From the NCBI GenBank assembly GCA_022562795.1, contig JADFOP010000006.1, forward strand, positions 11,939-75,938: a stretch of 64,000 nt of DNA. Direction: 5' to 3'. A program made the position numbers and the translations under genes. Positions 9,210 to 18,857 of this stretch are shown here, piece by piece (the stretch's first letter is position 1; each line of letters starts with the position of its first letter). This DNA is from Nitrospinota bacterium. Lineage in GTDB: Bacteria > JADFOP01. The notes below the pieces were generated by a model. The model was given only the letters and a program-made list of their open reading frames with translations. It made no database searches and was not told the origin of the DNA.

Positions 9210-9653
9210 TTAATCCCCTCTCGAAAGCAGCCCAAGCAATTCCGCCTCCTTGAGGGTCATCGCCGCGGCTTGTTCTGCTGAGTCCTCGTGGTCATAGCCT
9301 ATCAGGTGCAGCAAGCCATGAATGAGGAGAGCGTCCATCTCATTCTCAAGGGAATGTCCTGCTTCCTCAGCCTGGGCAGCGGCCCGCTCGACAGAAATGA
9401 CCACATCGCCCAGCAGCGGTGGATGGGGGATGTCAGCGCGGTCTTCGTCCATCGGAAAGGCCAAAACATCGGTCGAATCTTCGACCCGGCGCCACTGTGC
9501 ATTTAGTGACGCGATGGTCGTGTTATCGACCAAAACGATGGAGAGCTCGGCCTCCTTACAGTCCAAGGCGTTTAAGAGGAGGCGGGCCTTCTGCCTCATC
9601 GTCCTCAGATCGATCGGAACGATGGTCTGCTGATTTAATACCGCTACCCCCAC
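9210..9653 (-). CDS. ybeY: Endoribonuclease YbeY, 16S rRNA maturation
   Basis: YbeY is a single-strand endoribonuclease acting in 16S rRNA 3'-end processing and ribosome quality control. The metal site His112-x3-His116-x5-His122 is present in IHGLLHLIGYDH. The 147-residue length is typical. It begins with GTG at 9653 behind GAGGAGGAGG, and this start is needed for the conserved N-terminal strand (VAVLNQQTIVPIDL). It therefore overlaps the end of the 7TM-HD gene by 98 nt. phoH, two genes upstream, is its usual neighbour. Confidence 0.96.
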   Translation of the reverse strand: MGVAVLNQQTIVPIDLRTMRQKARLLLNALDCKEAELSIVLVDNTTIASLNAQWRRVEDSTDVLAFPMDEDRADIPHPPLLGDVVISVERAAAQAEEAGHSLENEMDALLIHGLLHLIGYDHEDSAEQAAAMTLKEAELLGLLSRGD

Positions 9654-12108
9654 TTGCCTCCTCCTCGCTACCCGCGAACACCTGCTCGGGCATTTCCTTC
9701 TCTTCTGGGTAATCTATACGATGATGGTATATGCCGATCAGGGTTCGGGTAAAGCTATCAACTATCTTGTTCAAATCCTTAAGTGTCAGGTCGCACTCGT
9801 CCAGCTGAGCATCGGCGAATTTGTTGTTTACAATCTTTCGGACCAGTCCCTCGATGCGAGAAGGGGTAGGATCCGTAACGGTCCGGGCAGCGGCCTCGAC
9901 GCTGTCGGCCAGGTGAACTATGCCCGCCTCCTTGGTCTGAGGCTTCGGCCCGGGATAGCGGTAGTCCTCCTCTTTGATCTCCTGAATAGATGGGTCTTGC
10001 TGTTTCTTCGCCTTATCATAAAAATAAGTGATTAAGCTCGTGCCGTGGTGTTGGGGGATAACATCAATAATTTTTTCTGGGAGCTTGTTCTCGCGGGCAA
10101 GTTCGATTCCATCCTTGACGTGCGATGTGATGATAAGAGTGCTCATCGAGGGGGAGAGCTTCTTGTGCTTGCTCTCCTTGCCCATGAGATTTTCCACGAA
10201 GTATTCCGGCTTTTTGATTTTCCCTATATCGTGAAAGTACGAGCTTACCCTCGCAAAGAGGCTATTGGCCCCAATGGCCTCGGACGCCCCCTCGGCCAGG
10301 TTGCCCACAATAATACTGTGATGGTAGGTGCCTGGCGCCTGCATCATAAGCTTCCGCAAGAGAGGATGGTTGAGGTCACTCAACTCCAGCAACTTAATAT
10401 CGGAGGTGACGTTGAATAGCGCCTCTAACATCGGCAAAAATGCGGAGACCAGCACCGCAGCCATAAGACCCCCGACGAAGCCCATCATGATGTCAATAAA
10501 CCCTATGGCACTAAAGATTGTTCCCGAGTAGAGATCCAAGGCCAAAATGGTCAATATATTGACGCCCCCGATGAAAAGACCCGCCACTAGAATCGAGGAG
10601 CGGCGCTTGTACTCGTTGGCCCAAAGGACTGCAACCAGGCTCGAGAATAGACATACCAACGGATAGCTCAAACCCTCTTGAATCATGAACCCAATGAAGA
10701 AGGTGAGGATTACGCTGAACACCAAAGCCACCTCCTTCTCGAGAAGGATGACCAGGAGCATCGCGCCTATGGCGTAAGGAATCGCGAAAAAATATGAGGT
10801 GTGCGGAACTGCACCGAGGCTCGTTCCAATAGCCTTGGCAAAAATGATGCTGACCTTGACTAGCAGGACGTTGCCCACCAGCACAAGGCTGATGAGCAGA
10901 AGGTCTTTGGTGGACTTCAACGTTGCTGGGGTGAATTTGTAGAAAGCGGCCACCAACATGGCCAACAAGAGAAAAGTCAGCAGGTGAGCGCCACCAATAG
11001 CATGTATAGTCGAGCGATTTTCTTGCTGCAAGGCAAGTTGTCTGAGTTTGGCCAGATGCTCTTCTCGGACCCGCTCACCCTCTCGGAGAATCATCTCCCC
11101 CTTCTTGACCTGAAAAAGCACCGGCTTGACCGCGGTGATAGCCTCCTTTTTTTGCTTCTCGGTCTCTAGCTTGTTGAAGGTGAGGTTGGGCCGGATCATG
11201 GAAGCAGCCAAGCGGGTTACTAATGAACGATTGCCCCGGGTGGTTTCAGGGAACAATCGCAGGGCGGCCGCCCTGATGGCGCTTTCGAGCGACTTAATGT
11301 CTATAGTCGCTGAGAAATCGGTCAGGACTCGTGTCTCTTGCGAACCAACCTCTTGGACTATAATGCCTTGCTTGCCCTGTTGGAGCAATAATGGTTTGTT
11401 GGCCACAACGCCCTTGCGCATAACCTCCGCCATCACCTGGATACCGGCCTCTTGAAGCGCGGGGTCAAAATGGCGGGCCACCAATGCCGTGACCTCTTCC
11501 TGGGGAAGCTGCACGCCAAGAATTTTTTGGAATTGCTCTATTTTCATAGCAAAGAGAGGGCTTTTCTCAATGACGGAGATGTCGAGTGAATGCCCACTAG
11601 AGCCCAGTGGCGGCTGCTTAGGGATGAGCAGCCCTTCGGGCTTCACCGCAGGGGGCAAAGCTACCTCCGGGGCGCGTGTAAGATAGGCCTTCTGTATTGT
11701 GCCAAAGGCCCTATTCAGTCTAGCGCTAACCTCCTCAATGACTTTGATGTCGAAATCGTAGACGGGTAAGAGCTTGGTGACTGCTTCCTCGCGCTTGGCG
11801 AGGGTCGAGGCCTCATCGACGACGAGGAAATCCTCCGTGGCCTTGACATCGCCGAGGGCAACATCTCCTACGTTATAAGTTTTGGGCGGCAAGGTTACGT
11901 AGGGAACCAACAGCATGGCCAGAACTATCACTAGGACAACCGGGAGCACCAGCTTAATCCGCTGTTCTCCGGCCTTAAGCCGCGCAGCTACTCCCTTATG
12001 GCCACGCGCCCCCTTCTTGCCTTTTTTATTCCTCCCTGCGAGGACCATTAAGGTGCTTTGGCGTCTCCGGTCTTCTTGCCGTCTTTTCTCAATGTCCGAA
12101 ACGCCCAT
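9556..12108 (-). CDS. 7TM-HD family cyclic-di-AMP phosphodiesterase-like protein (PgpH/YqfF)
   Basis: This roughly 850-residue membrane protein has an N-terminal anchor helix (about residues 50-75), a large extracytoplasmic 7TMR-HDED domain, seven transmembrane helices, and a cytoplasmic HD domain with HHSIIVGNL (about 596) and the His-Asp pair in YFHDIGKIKKPEY (about 626). In Firmicutes the family hydrolyses the second messenger c-di-AMP; that activity is inferred here. I chose the ATG at 12108 (8 nt after GAGGGAG) over the GTG at 12117. The last 33 or so codons form a charged, low-complexity tail that overlaps ybeY in another frame. It sits between phoH and ybeY, a common arrangement. Confidence 0.93.
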   Translation of the reverse strand: MGVSDIEKRRQEDRRRQSTLMVLAGRNKKGKKGARGHKGVAARLKAGEQRIKLVLPVVLVIVLAMLLVPYVTLPPKTYNVGDVALGDVKATEDFLVVDEASTLAKREEAVTKLLPVYDFDIKVIEEVSARLNRAFGTIQKAYLTRAPEVALPPAVKPEGLLIPKQPPLGSSGHSLDISVIEKSPLFAMKIEQFQKILGVQLPQEEVTALVARHFDPALQEAGIQVMAEVMRKGVVANKPLLLQQGKQGIIVQEVGSQETRVLTDFSATIDIKSLESAIRAAALRLFPETTRGNRSLVTRLAASMIRPNLTFNKLETEKQKKEAITAVKPVLFQVKKGEMILREGERVREEHLAKLRQLALQQENRSTIHAIGGAHLLTFLLLAMLVAAFYKFTPATLKSTKDLLLISLVLVGNVLLVKVSIIFAKAIGTSLGAVPHTSYFFAIPYAIGAMLLVILLEKEVALVFSVILTFFIGFMIQEGLSYPLVCLFSSLVAVLWANEYKRRSSILVAGLFIGGVNILTILALDLYSGTIFSAIGFIDIMMGFVGGLMAAVLVSAFLPMLEALFNVTSDIKLLELSDLNHPLLRKLMMQAPGTYHHSIIVGNLAEGASEAIGANSLFARVSSYFHDIGKIKKPEYFVENLMGKESKHKKLSPSMSTLIITSHVKDGIELARENKLPEKIIDVIPQHHGTSLITYFYDKAKKQQDPSIQEIKEEDYRYPGPKPQTKEAGIVHLADSVEAAARTVTDPTPSRIEGLVRKIVNNKFADAQLDECDLTLKDLNKIVDSFTRTLIGIYHHRIDYPEEKEMPEQVFAGSEEEASGGSGIKSADHRSDRSEDDEAEGPPPLKRLGL

Positions 12109-12140
12109 CGGAGTCACTCCCTCTCGAAATCCCCGCTACG

Positions 12141-13172
12141 TCAGCTTACTCTTTCTTGACGGGAATCATGGCGCTCATAAGCCTTGACAATCTCCTGGAC
12201 GAGATCGTGTCGTACCACATCTTTCTCTGAGAAGTAGACGAACCGGATTCCATCAACGTTTTCCAAGACTTCCTGGATATTAATTAACCCGGAGCGCTTT
12301 TCTTCGGGGAGATCGACCTGGGTGATGTCTCCCGTTATCACGACCTTGGATAGGAAACCCATGCGAGTCAAAAACATCTTCATCTGCTCGCTGGTCGAAT
12401 TCTGTGCCTCGTCGAGGATGATGAAGGAATCGTTCAGCGTCCGCCCCCGCATGTAGGCCAACGGGGCAATCTCGATTGAGCCCTTTTCAATAAGACGCTG
12501 CGCCTCATCGAACTCCAGCATGTCGTATAGCGCATCGTAAAGGGGCCTAAGATATGGACTCACCTTATCTGCAATGTCGCCGGGTAAAAATCCGAGCTTC
12601 TCACCTGCTTCCACGGCCGGGCGAGTCAGGATGATACGGGCGAATTTTTTACTCTTCAAACCATTAACGGCCATTGCCATTGCTAGGTAAGTCTTCCCGG
12701 TCCCAGCCGGACCAATTCCGATGACGATGTCGTTACTCCGCATTGCTGCTACGTAGTCGCGCTGGATGAGGCTTTTCGGAGTGATGAAGCGCTTCCGGGA
12801 CGGTACATCGATCCGTTCGCTGAAAATCGTGGTAATGTCGACCTCAGGATCATCCCGCAGAATGCGAAGGAGATACTTCAAGTCATTGTTCTGGAGCGGA
12901 TAGCCCCCTTCCACCAAGTTGTAGAGGTCGCCTAAGAGCCGTTCCACCAGCTGGGTGGCATTCTCCGACCCCTTGATGGTGAGCGTCGACCCTTTGGTGG
13001 TCACTCGCACATCGAAGGATTTTTCTATCAACCGAAGATGTTTATCCTTGATACCGTAAAGATCGGGGATATATCGGCCGTCCTTTAACGTCAATGACCG
13101 GATGGATGCACCTCCTAATAGGGGCGGGCGGATAACTGATAGCCCCTCGGTTTCTCTTCGAATTATTACCAC
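12141..13172 (-). CDS. PhoH family ATPase (PhoL type)
   Basis: This cytoplasmic P-loop ATPase of 343 residues resembles superfamily I helicases. Walker A is GPAGTGKT (154-161) and Walker B is FIILDEAQN (about 250). An N-terminal KH-like segment (about residues 25-90) precedes the ATPase core. The family is genetically linked with ybeY and is thought to act in RNA metabolism. It starts with GTG, an AGGAG lying only 3 nt upstream, and lies 26 nt after glnD. Confidence 0.95.
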   Translation of the reverse strand: MVIIRRETEGLSVIRPPLLGGASIRSLTLKDGRYIPDLYGIKDKHLRLIEKSFDVRVTTKGSTLTIKGSENATQLVERLLGDLYNLVEGGYPLQNNDLKYLLRILRDDPEVDITTIFSERIDVPSRKRFITPKSLIQRDYVAAMRSNDIVIGIGPAGTGKTYLAMAMAVNGLKSKKFARIILTRPAVEAGEKLGFLPGDIADKVSPYLRPLYDALYDMLEFDEAQRLIEKGSIEIAPLAYMRGRTLNDSFIILDEAQNSTSEQMKMFLTRMGFLSKVVITGDITQVDLPEEKRSGLINIQEVLENVDGIRFVYFSEKDVVRHDLVQEIVKAYERHDSRQERVS

Positions 13173-13198
13173 AAACTCCTGAACAATACAATGGCGCC

Positions 13199-15895
13199 TT
13201 AGGCAATCTCGCCCTTCTCGAGAACACCAAGAAGAGTTTCCCGAATGTGGGCGATGCGCGTATCGTCGAAGATTTTCTCCTTATCCAAGTCTGTTACATA
13301 AAAAACATTTATCGCCCTGCTGGCCTCGGTCGAGATCTTGGCAAGGTAGATATCGAGATTCAGCTTCACCATTTCCCGCGTCACTAGATAAAGCAAACCC
13401 AAGCGGTCGCGGGCCTTCATCTCGATGACCGTGTGCGTATCGGAAATCCGGTTGTTAATCTCGACACTGGCTCCCACGGGCCGCCCCAGGAAGCGCTTGT
13501 CCGTCACGTACTGTGTGCGACGGGAAAGGAGAGCCTCCACCGTCTCCTTGCCGGCAATCATGTCCCTCAAGTTGCCCTCGAGGGCTTGCCAGACCGACTC
13601 GTCGGTCACACAGCCGCCTTCGAGGCGGTCGACCTGTAGGGTGTCAATGGCAATGTTGTCCTGGCGGGTGAAGACCTGGGCCCCTAAAATATTGATGTTC
13701 TTTGAGGTTAGGGCCCCCGCTATCTCAGATAAGATGCCTGTGCGGCCCGTGGTACAGACCAGAACCTCAGAGTAGCCAAACTGTTGGTTGTGCCAGTGTT
13801 CCATGGCCAGCCCTTCCTGGGCGATCATCTTTTCGGCGAGCTGAATGTGGAGGACGATCCGATCAGGCGGAGTGGAGGCAACGTATTTATAAGGCATGGC
13901 TTGAAAATAAGCCTCAATGGCCTCCGGGGAAACGTCGTAAGCCAGTTCACGAGCCACCAACTCACGAAGACGCTCCAAGAGTGCCTCACCGGTGAGTCTC
14001 TCTTCGGGCTCGTGGGTCAAATAATCCTTGGCCCGGTGGTATAGGTCCCACAGGAGAGCCCCCTTCCACGCCGTCCATGCCTCGGGAGCCACGGCGCTGA
14101 TGTCAGCATACGTAAGAAGGTAAAGGAGTTTGAGGTTCTCCAGCGAGCCCACAGCATCGCTAAAGTCCTTAACAATTCGCTCTTCATGCATATCCCGGCG
14201 TTGGGCGGCCCTGTTCATTAGCAAATGGTTGGCCACAAGGAATATAACCTGCTGGGCGGCCTTCTCCCCCATCGGCCAGCGATCTAGAACCTCTCGGGCT
14301 ATCTCTACCCCCCGCTCAATATGACCTGCTGCCCCTTCGCTCTTACCAATGTCATGTAAAAGCAAGGCCATCTTGAGCACAGAAGGTCTCTCCAGGCCAC
14401 GGTAGATGGCCCTTAATTCCTTGAGGCTTGAAGATGTTGAATCCTTCAGCTCCTCCAAATTTCGAACTGCCTGTAACGTGTGCTCGTCAGCCGTATACCT
14501 ATGGAACACATCATATTGGGGCAAGAATGTCAGGTCGCCATACTCCGGCAGTATGACTCCTAGGAGGCCCACTTCATGCATTAAGCGAAGGACCCGTTCA
14601 GCTCCGTCATTATCCAGCAGACCATAAAAGAGATTTCGGACCTCCATGGAACTACGGAAACAGTCGTCGATGAATCCCAGGTGACGCCTGATGAGCCCTC
14701 GTAGGCTCTCATGAGGAAGCAGGTTATTTTTCTGGCACAACTCGAAAGCCCGAAGCATAAGTATGGGGCGGTCTTCGATCTGCATTGCCGCCACATGGTT
14801 CATGTGCAGCTCTCCCTCTCTAGAGACAAAGCCGTCACCCAGGTCTTTTGACTTAACCCGTTCCCAGGCTTTCGTCAGGCCCTTTTTGGGGGGTTGGCAG
14901 CGGGACAGGAGGAGTTCAGAGAATTGTTTAATCCTCGAGGCCTGATGATAGTAGTCTTGCATCAACCTCTCAACGGCAAGGCGAGGGCCTTGGTCTTCAA
15001 AACCCAAATGGTCGGCCACCCGACGCTGGAGCTCCACGGCAAGGACGTCCTCCCTCGCGTCCTGCAGGTAGTGGAGCTCGTTTCGAACCTTTAAGAGAAA
15101 ATTGTACGCCTCCCGGGTTACCTTATAAGCCTCCGCGTCGATGAGGCCCGCACCATAGCATTCGTCAAGAGTGGAGAAGCCAAAGCGTGCCGTTGCCAGC
15201 CACAAAGCGAGGTGGTAGTCACGAAGCCCTCCTACTCCCTCCTTTACGTTTGGCTCAAGAAGTGTGACCAGATTTTCGTGTCGCTTATAGCGTTGGTCTC
15301 GCCATTCGATTCTCTGCCGTATGAAGGCATCGACCGCTTTCTCGATCACCTGCTTCCGGAAGGCCTGTTGGAAGTCACCGTAGAGCGGATGACTCCCGGC
15401 AAGATAGCGGCCTTCCAACATGGCCGTACGAGCAGAGAGGTCCTTTCTGCCTAGGCTGATGCACTCGGGAATAGTCCTCACACTGTGGCCCACCTGAAAG
15501 CCACTGTCCCAGAGAAGCGTCAAGATTTCGTTCACAATGTCCTCTAAGGACACAGAGGACGGGCGGCGAAGGAAGAGAATATCCACATCGGAGTAAGGGC
15601 AAAGCTCTCCCCGCCCATAGCCCCCCGTAGCCACCAGAGCTAGGGGGAGGTCAATACCATCTGGGCTATATCCATGGTGGCGGACGGCCAGGCTGAAGAT
15701 CTCAGTGACCACCTGGTCAGCAAAGAGGGTGAGGAGGCCAGTGACCTCAATGCCGCTTGCTCCAGAGCGGTGTAGGGCCTTGACACGATCCTTTTCACGA
15801 CGGACCCGTTCCTTGACAGTCTCGACATACTCCTTCCTCTGTCTTGGGCTGGCAAAGACACTCTCTGGGTTAAGCTGTGTTATTGGCAATTCCAT
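13199..15895 (-). CDS. glnD: Bifunctional uridylyltransferase/uridylyl-removing enzyme GlnD
   Basis: GlnD senses glutamine and adds or removes UMP on PII proteins, controlling nitrogen assimilation. At 898 residues it has the full domain order: nucleotidyltransferase (GGYGRGELCPYSDVD, 91-105), the central GlnD helical region, HD domain (LLLHDIGKSEGA, about 515), and two C-terminal ACT domains that bind glutamine (about 705-890). No PII gene lies in the window. It has its own promoter and heads the glnD-phoH-pgpH-ybeY run. Confidence 0.97.
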   Translation of the reverse strand: MELPITQLNPESVFASPRQRKEYVETVKERVRREKDRVKALHRSGASGIEVTGLLTLFADQVVTEIFSLAVRHHGYSPDGIDLPLALVATGGYGRGELCPYSDVDILFLRRPSSVSLEDIVNEILTLLWDSGFQVGHSVRTIPECISLGRKDLSARTAMLEGRYLAGSHPLYGDFQQAFRKQVIEKAVDAFIRQRIEWRDQRYKRHENLVTLLEPNVKEGVGGLRDYHLALWLATARFGFSTLDECYGAGLIDAEAYKVTREAYNFLLKVRNELHYLQDAREDVLAVELQRRVADHLGFEDQGPRLAVERLMQDYYHQASRIKQFSELLLSRCQPPKKGLTKAWERVKSKDLGDGFVSREGELHMNHVAAMQIEDRPILMLRAFELCQKNNLLPHESLRGLIRRHLGFIDDCFRSSMEVRNLFYGLLDNDGAERVLRLMHEVGLLGVILPEYGDLTFLPQYDVFHRYTADEHTLQAVRNLEELKDSTSSSLKELRAIYRGLERPSVLKMALLLHDIGKSEGAAGHIERGVEIAREVLDRWPMGEKAAQQVIFLVANHLLMNRAAQRRDMHEERIVKDFSDAVGSLENLKLLYLLTYADISAVAPEAWTAWKGALLWDLYHRAKDYLTHEPEERLTGEALLERLRELVARELAYDVSPEAIEAYFQAMPYKYVASTPPDRIVLHIQLAEKMIAQEGLAMEHWHNQQFGYSEVLVCTTGRTGILSEIAGALTSKNINILGAQVFTRQDNIAIDTLQVDRLEGGCVTDESVWQALEGNLRDMIAGKETVEALLSRRTQYVTDKRFLGRPVGASVEINNRISDTHTVIEMKARDRLGLLYLVTREMVKLNLDIYLAKISTEASRAINVFYVTDLDKEKIFDDTRIAHIRETLLGVLEKGEIA

Positions 15896-15928
15896 GAGAA
15901 ATCATCCGGGGGTATTGTAGCTTTGAGT

Positions 15929-15957
15929 AATCTATTCCTTTAAAATATGAATGTCAA
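15929..15957 (-). promoter_or_regulatory. Sigma-70 promoter of glnD
   Basis: A perfect -35 TTGACA (15952-15957) and -10 TAGATT (15929-15934) are 17 nt apart on the minus strand, in the 67-nt gap between the xerD stop and the glnD ATG. The leader would be about 27 nt. Confidence 0.6.
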
Positions 15958-15962
15958 AGCGT

Positions 15963-16850
15963 TTAGGCCCTAGGATGAAAACGGTCATAGAGGGTGCGAA
16001 CCCTTTCTTTAAGCACGTGGGTGTAAATCTCAGTAGTTGCGATGTTTGCGTGGCCCAACATCTCCTGGACCGTCCGTAGGTCTGCTCCATGCTCCAGCAG
16101 ATGAGTGGCGAAGGAGTGACGCAAATGGTGCGGGCTGAGCTCGGGGGAGAGGCCCGCCTGGCGGGCGTAGGCCTTTAGGCGCTTCCAGAAACCCTGGCGG
16201 CTGAGAAGCCGCCCGCGCCGCGATACAAAGCAATGGGGAGATGAGCGACCACGCAGTAGCGCGCCACGGGCCTCCGATAAATAGCGTCGAAGGGCCTCGG
16301 AGGCGTAATCCCCCAAAGGGATGAAGCGCTCCTTCTTGCCCTTTCCGATGGTTCTTACAAAGTTGCGATCGAGATTGATATCATTGAGGCTTAGCGCCAC
16401 TAGCTCGCTCACCCGAAGGCCCGTAGCGTACAAAAGCTCCAGCATGGCCAAGTCTCTCAGGCCCTCCAGGGTTGTCGTATTTGGCTGGTCCAGGAGCCGC
16501 CTGACCTCCTCTTCGTGCAGGTAACGGGGAAGCCTCTTTTCCGGCCGCCACGACTCGACCTCCTCAACCGGATCGTTCACTATTATTCTCTCGCCCACTA
16601 AATAACGAAAGAATTGTCTAAGGCTGACCAGATGTCGGGCCAAGGAGCGGCTCGAAAGGCCATTGGCCTGGAGGTGACTCAAGTAAAGCACGATTGTGCC
16701 TCGGTCAACCAACAACAGATCCTGCATCGTCGAAATATTCTCCGTCTCAAGGAAGCGCGACAGATCGCGCATATAGCTCTCCACTGTATTTTTCGCCAGG
16801 TAGCGCTCCACTACCATATACTGAACATATTGATCTATGAGGCTATCCAT
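15963..16850 (-). CDS. xerD: Tyrosine recombinase XerD-like
   Basis: XerC/XerD resolve chromosome dimers at dif near the terminus. The 295-residue protein has the N-terminal SAM-like core-binding domain and the catalytic domain with all active-site residues: Arg146 (GLRVSEL), Lys170 (GKGKKERF), His241 and Arg244 (HHLRHSFATH), His267 (LGHANI), and the nucleophile Tyr276 (EIYTHV). Length and motifs fit XerD better than an integron or phage integrase. There are no attachment sites or phage genes nearby, so a housekeeping role is likely. It lies between murJ and glnD with its own promoter. Confidence 0.92.
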   Translation of the reverse strand: MDSLIDQYVQYMVVERYLAKNTVESYMRDLSRFLETENISTMQDLLLVDRGTIVLYLSHLQANGLSSRSLARHLVSLRQFFRYLVGERIIVNDPVEEVESWRPEKRLPRYLHEEEVRRLLDQPNTTTLEGLRDLAMLELLYATGLRVSELVALSLNDINLDRNFVRTIGKGKKERFIPLGDYASEALRRYLSEARGALLRGRSSPHCFVSRRGRLLSRQGFWKRLKAYARQAGLSPELSPHHLRHSFATHLLEHGADLRTVQEMLGHANIATTEIYTHVLKERVRTLYDRFHPRA

Positions 16851-16871
16851 AGTTAATATCCATTCTTAAGA

Positions 16872-16899
16872 ATTATATCATAAGGCCCTATGCTGTAAA
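16872..16899 (-). promoter_or_regulatory. Sigma-70 promoter of xerD
   Basis: The -35 TTTACA (16894-16899), a 16-nt spacer and a perfect -10 TATAAT (16872-16877) lie on the minus strand, in the 57-nt gap between murJ and xerD. The implied leader is only about 15 nt. Confidence 0.65.
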
Positions 16900-16907
16900 G
16901 TGAAAAA

Positions 16908-18473
16908 TCAGGTCTTTACATACCTCTCTCGAAAGATCCTGTACAAAAAGGAAAGCTCTTCGCACTTAAGAGCATAGGAGCATGCGATGTAGACGGCAAC
17001 GCCAACCAAGATGACCATGGCTAGAGACGATACGCGCTCCACACCACTCGCGGCCTGGGCTATCCAGCGGTGAGCCATCCAGGCAGCAGAGAGACCCATG
17101 ACGGCGGAAGAGGCAGTCAGCTTCAATGTGGAGGCAAGAATGCGCTGCCCCCCAAGGCGTCCAACTCGCCTTTTGAAGATGATCAGAAGGGCGAAGACGT
17201 TGAACAGCGAAGCCAGAGAGGTCGCAAGGGCCAGGCCTCCGTGCTTCAGGGGACCCATGAGCAGAAGGCTCAGCACGATGTTCAAGCCCACTGCGCATAC
17301 CCCAATCTTCATAGGGGTGGTCGTATCCTCCATGGAATAGAAGGCGGGTACGATAACCTTGACTCCGGCAAAAGCGCACAGACCTATGGCGTAGAAGAGT
17401 AGCGCGAACGCAGAGCCCTGAGTCGAGGCGGCAGTGAACTGGCCACGCTCGAAGAGAGTCTGCACGATGGGGTGGCGCAGAATAATCAGTCCCACCGTGG
17501 CTGGAATGGTGATGAAGAGAACCAGACGGATGGCGAAGCTCAGTGTTTCGACAAATCGCTCCATTTCACGTCGGGCTGCCTGGGCAGAAAGGGTCGGCAG
17601 CACGGCAATGCCCATAGCGATGCCAAAGACACCGAGAGGGAACTGGACCAGCCGGTTTCCATAGTAAAGGTATGAGACGCTCCCCTCGGCCAACAGGCTG
17701 GCCAGTAGTGTGTCCACCACGAGGTTAATTTGCATGGCCGCGAGGCCCAGAATCGTCGGCAGCAAGAGTCGGCTTACCCGCACGACGCCGGGATGAATAA
17801 GTTTCTTCGGCCTGGCGGGACGAAAGCCTCGCGACGCCAAGGCCGGCACTTGCACGAGCATCTGGAGCGCCCCTCCCACCACCACACCGTAGGCCAAACC
17901 CATCACCGGCGGGTCGAGCACAGGACACAGGGTAAAAATCGAGGTGATGACAGCGATGTTAAATAGTGCCGGACCAATGGCCGGAGTGAAGAAATGTTGG
18001 AGGGAGTTCAGGATGCCCATCTGGAGGGCCGCCATCCCCATGAAGAGGGCGAATGGAAACATCACGCGGGTGAGCGAGACGGTGAGCCCGAACTTCACCA
18101 GGGTTCGAAAACCAGGAGCGATTACAGCGACCAGCCACCATGTGCCCAGCATCCCCGCCAGCACGATGGAAGTAAGGATAGCCGCCACAATCCACGTGGC
18201 GCTCTGGGCCATAGCCCACGCCTCGTCCTTCTCTCCTTTCTCCCAGTAGCCGGTGAAGACCGGGATGAATGAGGCCGCCAAAGTCCCCTCGCCCATAAAT
18301 CGCCGAAGCAGGTTGGGGATCCTAAGAGCAACAAAGAAGGCGTCGGCGGCCATTCCCGATCCGAAGAGCTGGGCGATGAAGATATCCCGTGCGAAACCAA
18401 GCAACCTGCTTATCATTGTGGCTCCGCCGACCACTCCTGCGGCGGTGGCCACTTGCCGCTCGGGAGTCGTCAC
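16908..18473 (-). CDS. murJ: Lipid II flippase MurJ
   Basis: MurJ moves the peptidoglycan precursor lipid II across the inner membrane. The protein has about 14 transmembrane helices and the family N-terminus (AAGVVGGATMISRLLGFARD), with conserved arginines in the cavity region. I chose the GTG at 18473 (521 residues) because AAGGAGGGG lies 7 nt upstream (18481-18490); the frame extends to a TTG at 18521 with no ribosome site. The shorter start also leaves the divergent rpsT promoter outside the coding sequence. Confidence 0.95.
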   Translation of the reverse strand: MTTPERQVATAAGVVGGATMISRLLGFARDIFIAQLFGSGMAADAFFVALRIPNLLRRFMGEGTLAASFIPVFTGYWEKGEKDEAWAMAQSATWIVAAILTSIVLAGMLGTWWLVAVIAPGFRTLVKFGLTVSLTRVMFPFALFMGMAALQMGILNSLQHFFTPAIGPALFNIAVITSIFTLCPVLDPPVMGLAYGVVVGGALQMLVQVPALASRGFRPARPKKLIHPGVVRVSRLLLPTILGLAAMQINLVVDTLLASLLAEGSVSYLYYGNRLVQFPLGVFGIAMGIAVLPTLSAQAARREMERFVETLSFAIRLVLFITIPATVGLIILRHPIVQTLFERGQFTAASTQGSAFALLFYAIGLCAFAGVKVIVPAFYSMEDTTTPMKIGVCAVGLNIVLSLLLMGPLKHGGLALATSLASLFNVFALLIIFKRRVGRLGGQRILASTLKLTASSAVMGLSAAWMAHRWIAQAASGVERVSSLAMVILVGVAVYIACSYALKCEELSFLYRIFRERYVKT

Positions 18474-18511
18474 GAGCGCCTCCCCTCCTTGCCCCTGGAT
18501 AGAAAAATCGG

Positions 18512-18540
18512 TTGACTCCAACGGAGACGTATGTTAGAAG
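18512..18540 (+). promoter_or_regulatory. Probable promoter of rpsT
   Basis: TTGACT (18512-18517), a 17-nt spacer and TAGAAG (18535-18540) lie on the plus strand, between the divergent murJ start and rpsT. The leader would be about 30 nt. The -10 is imperfect. Confidence 0.45.
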
Positions 18541-18575
18541 TCCTATCGCTGCAGAAGTCGTAAGGAGGACCCACC

Positions 18576-18857
18576 GTGGCCGTAGTACATAAATCGACCA
18601 TCAAGCGGGCCAGGCAGAATTTGAAGAGGCGTGCTCGCAACCAGCGAGTCATTTCACGGATGAAGACTGAGTCCAAGAAAGTTTTGGAAGCCGTCAAGGC
18701 AGGAGACCCGGAGGGAGCCCGAGCCGCTCTCAATGTCGCCGTACCAGTCATCGCCAAAGCGGCCGGCAAGGGAATGCTCCACCGTCGAACGGCGAGCCGA
18801 AAAGTCAGCCGCCTCACAAAGAGAGTTAACGAGCTAGAAACCAAGAGCGCCACTTAG
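18576..18857 (+). CDS. rpsT: 30S ribosomal protein S20
   Basis: S20 binds 16S rRNA in the body of the small subunit. The 93-residue basic helical protein shows the family pattern (HKSTIKRARQNLKRRARN at the start and GMLHRRTASRKVSRL near the end). It begins with GTG at 18576, 7 nt after AAGGAGG. It is a lone plus-strand gene among minus-strand units, divergent from murJ. Its TAG stop (18855-18857) overlaps the TAA stop of the convergent holA gene. Confidence 0.97.
   Translation: MAVVHKSTIKRARQNLKRRARNQRVISRMKTESKKVLEAVKAGDPEGARAALNVAVPVIAKAAGKGMLHRRTASRKVSRLTKRVNELETKSAT

Noticed and set aside
15963-16850. Phage or integrative-element integrase
   Set aside because: Gene length and motifs fit XerD, neighbours are housekeeping genes, and no attachment repeats or tRNA boundary lie nearby.
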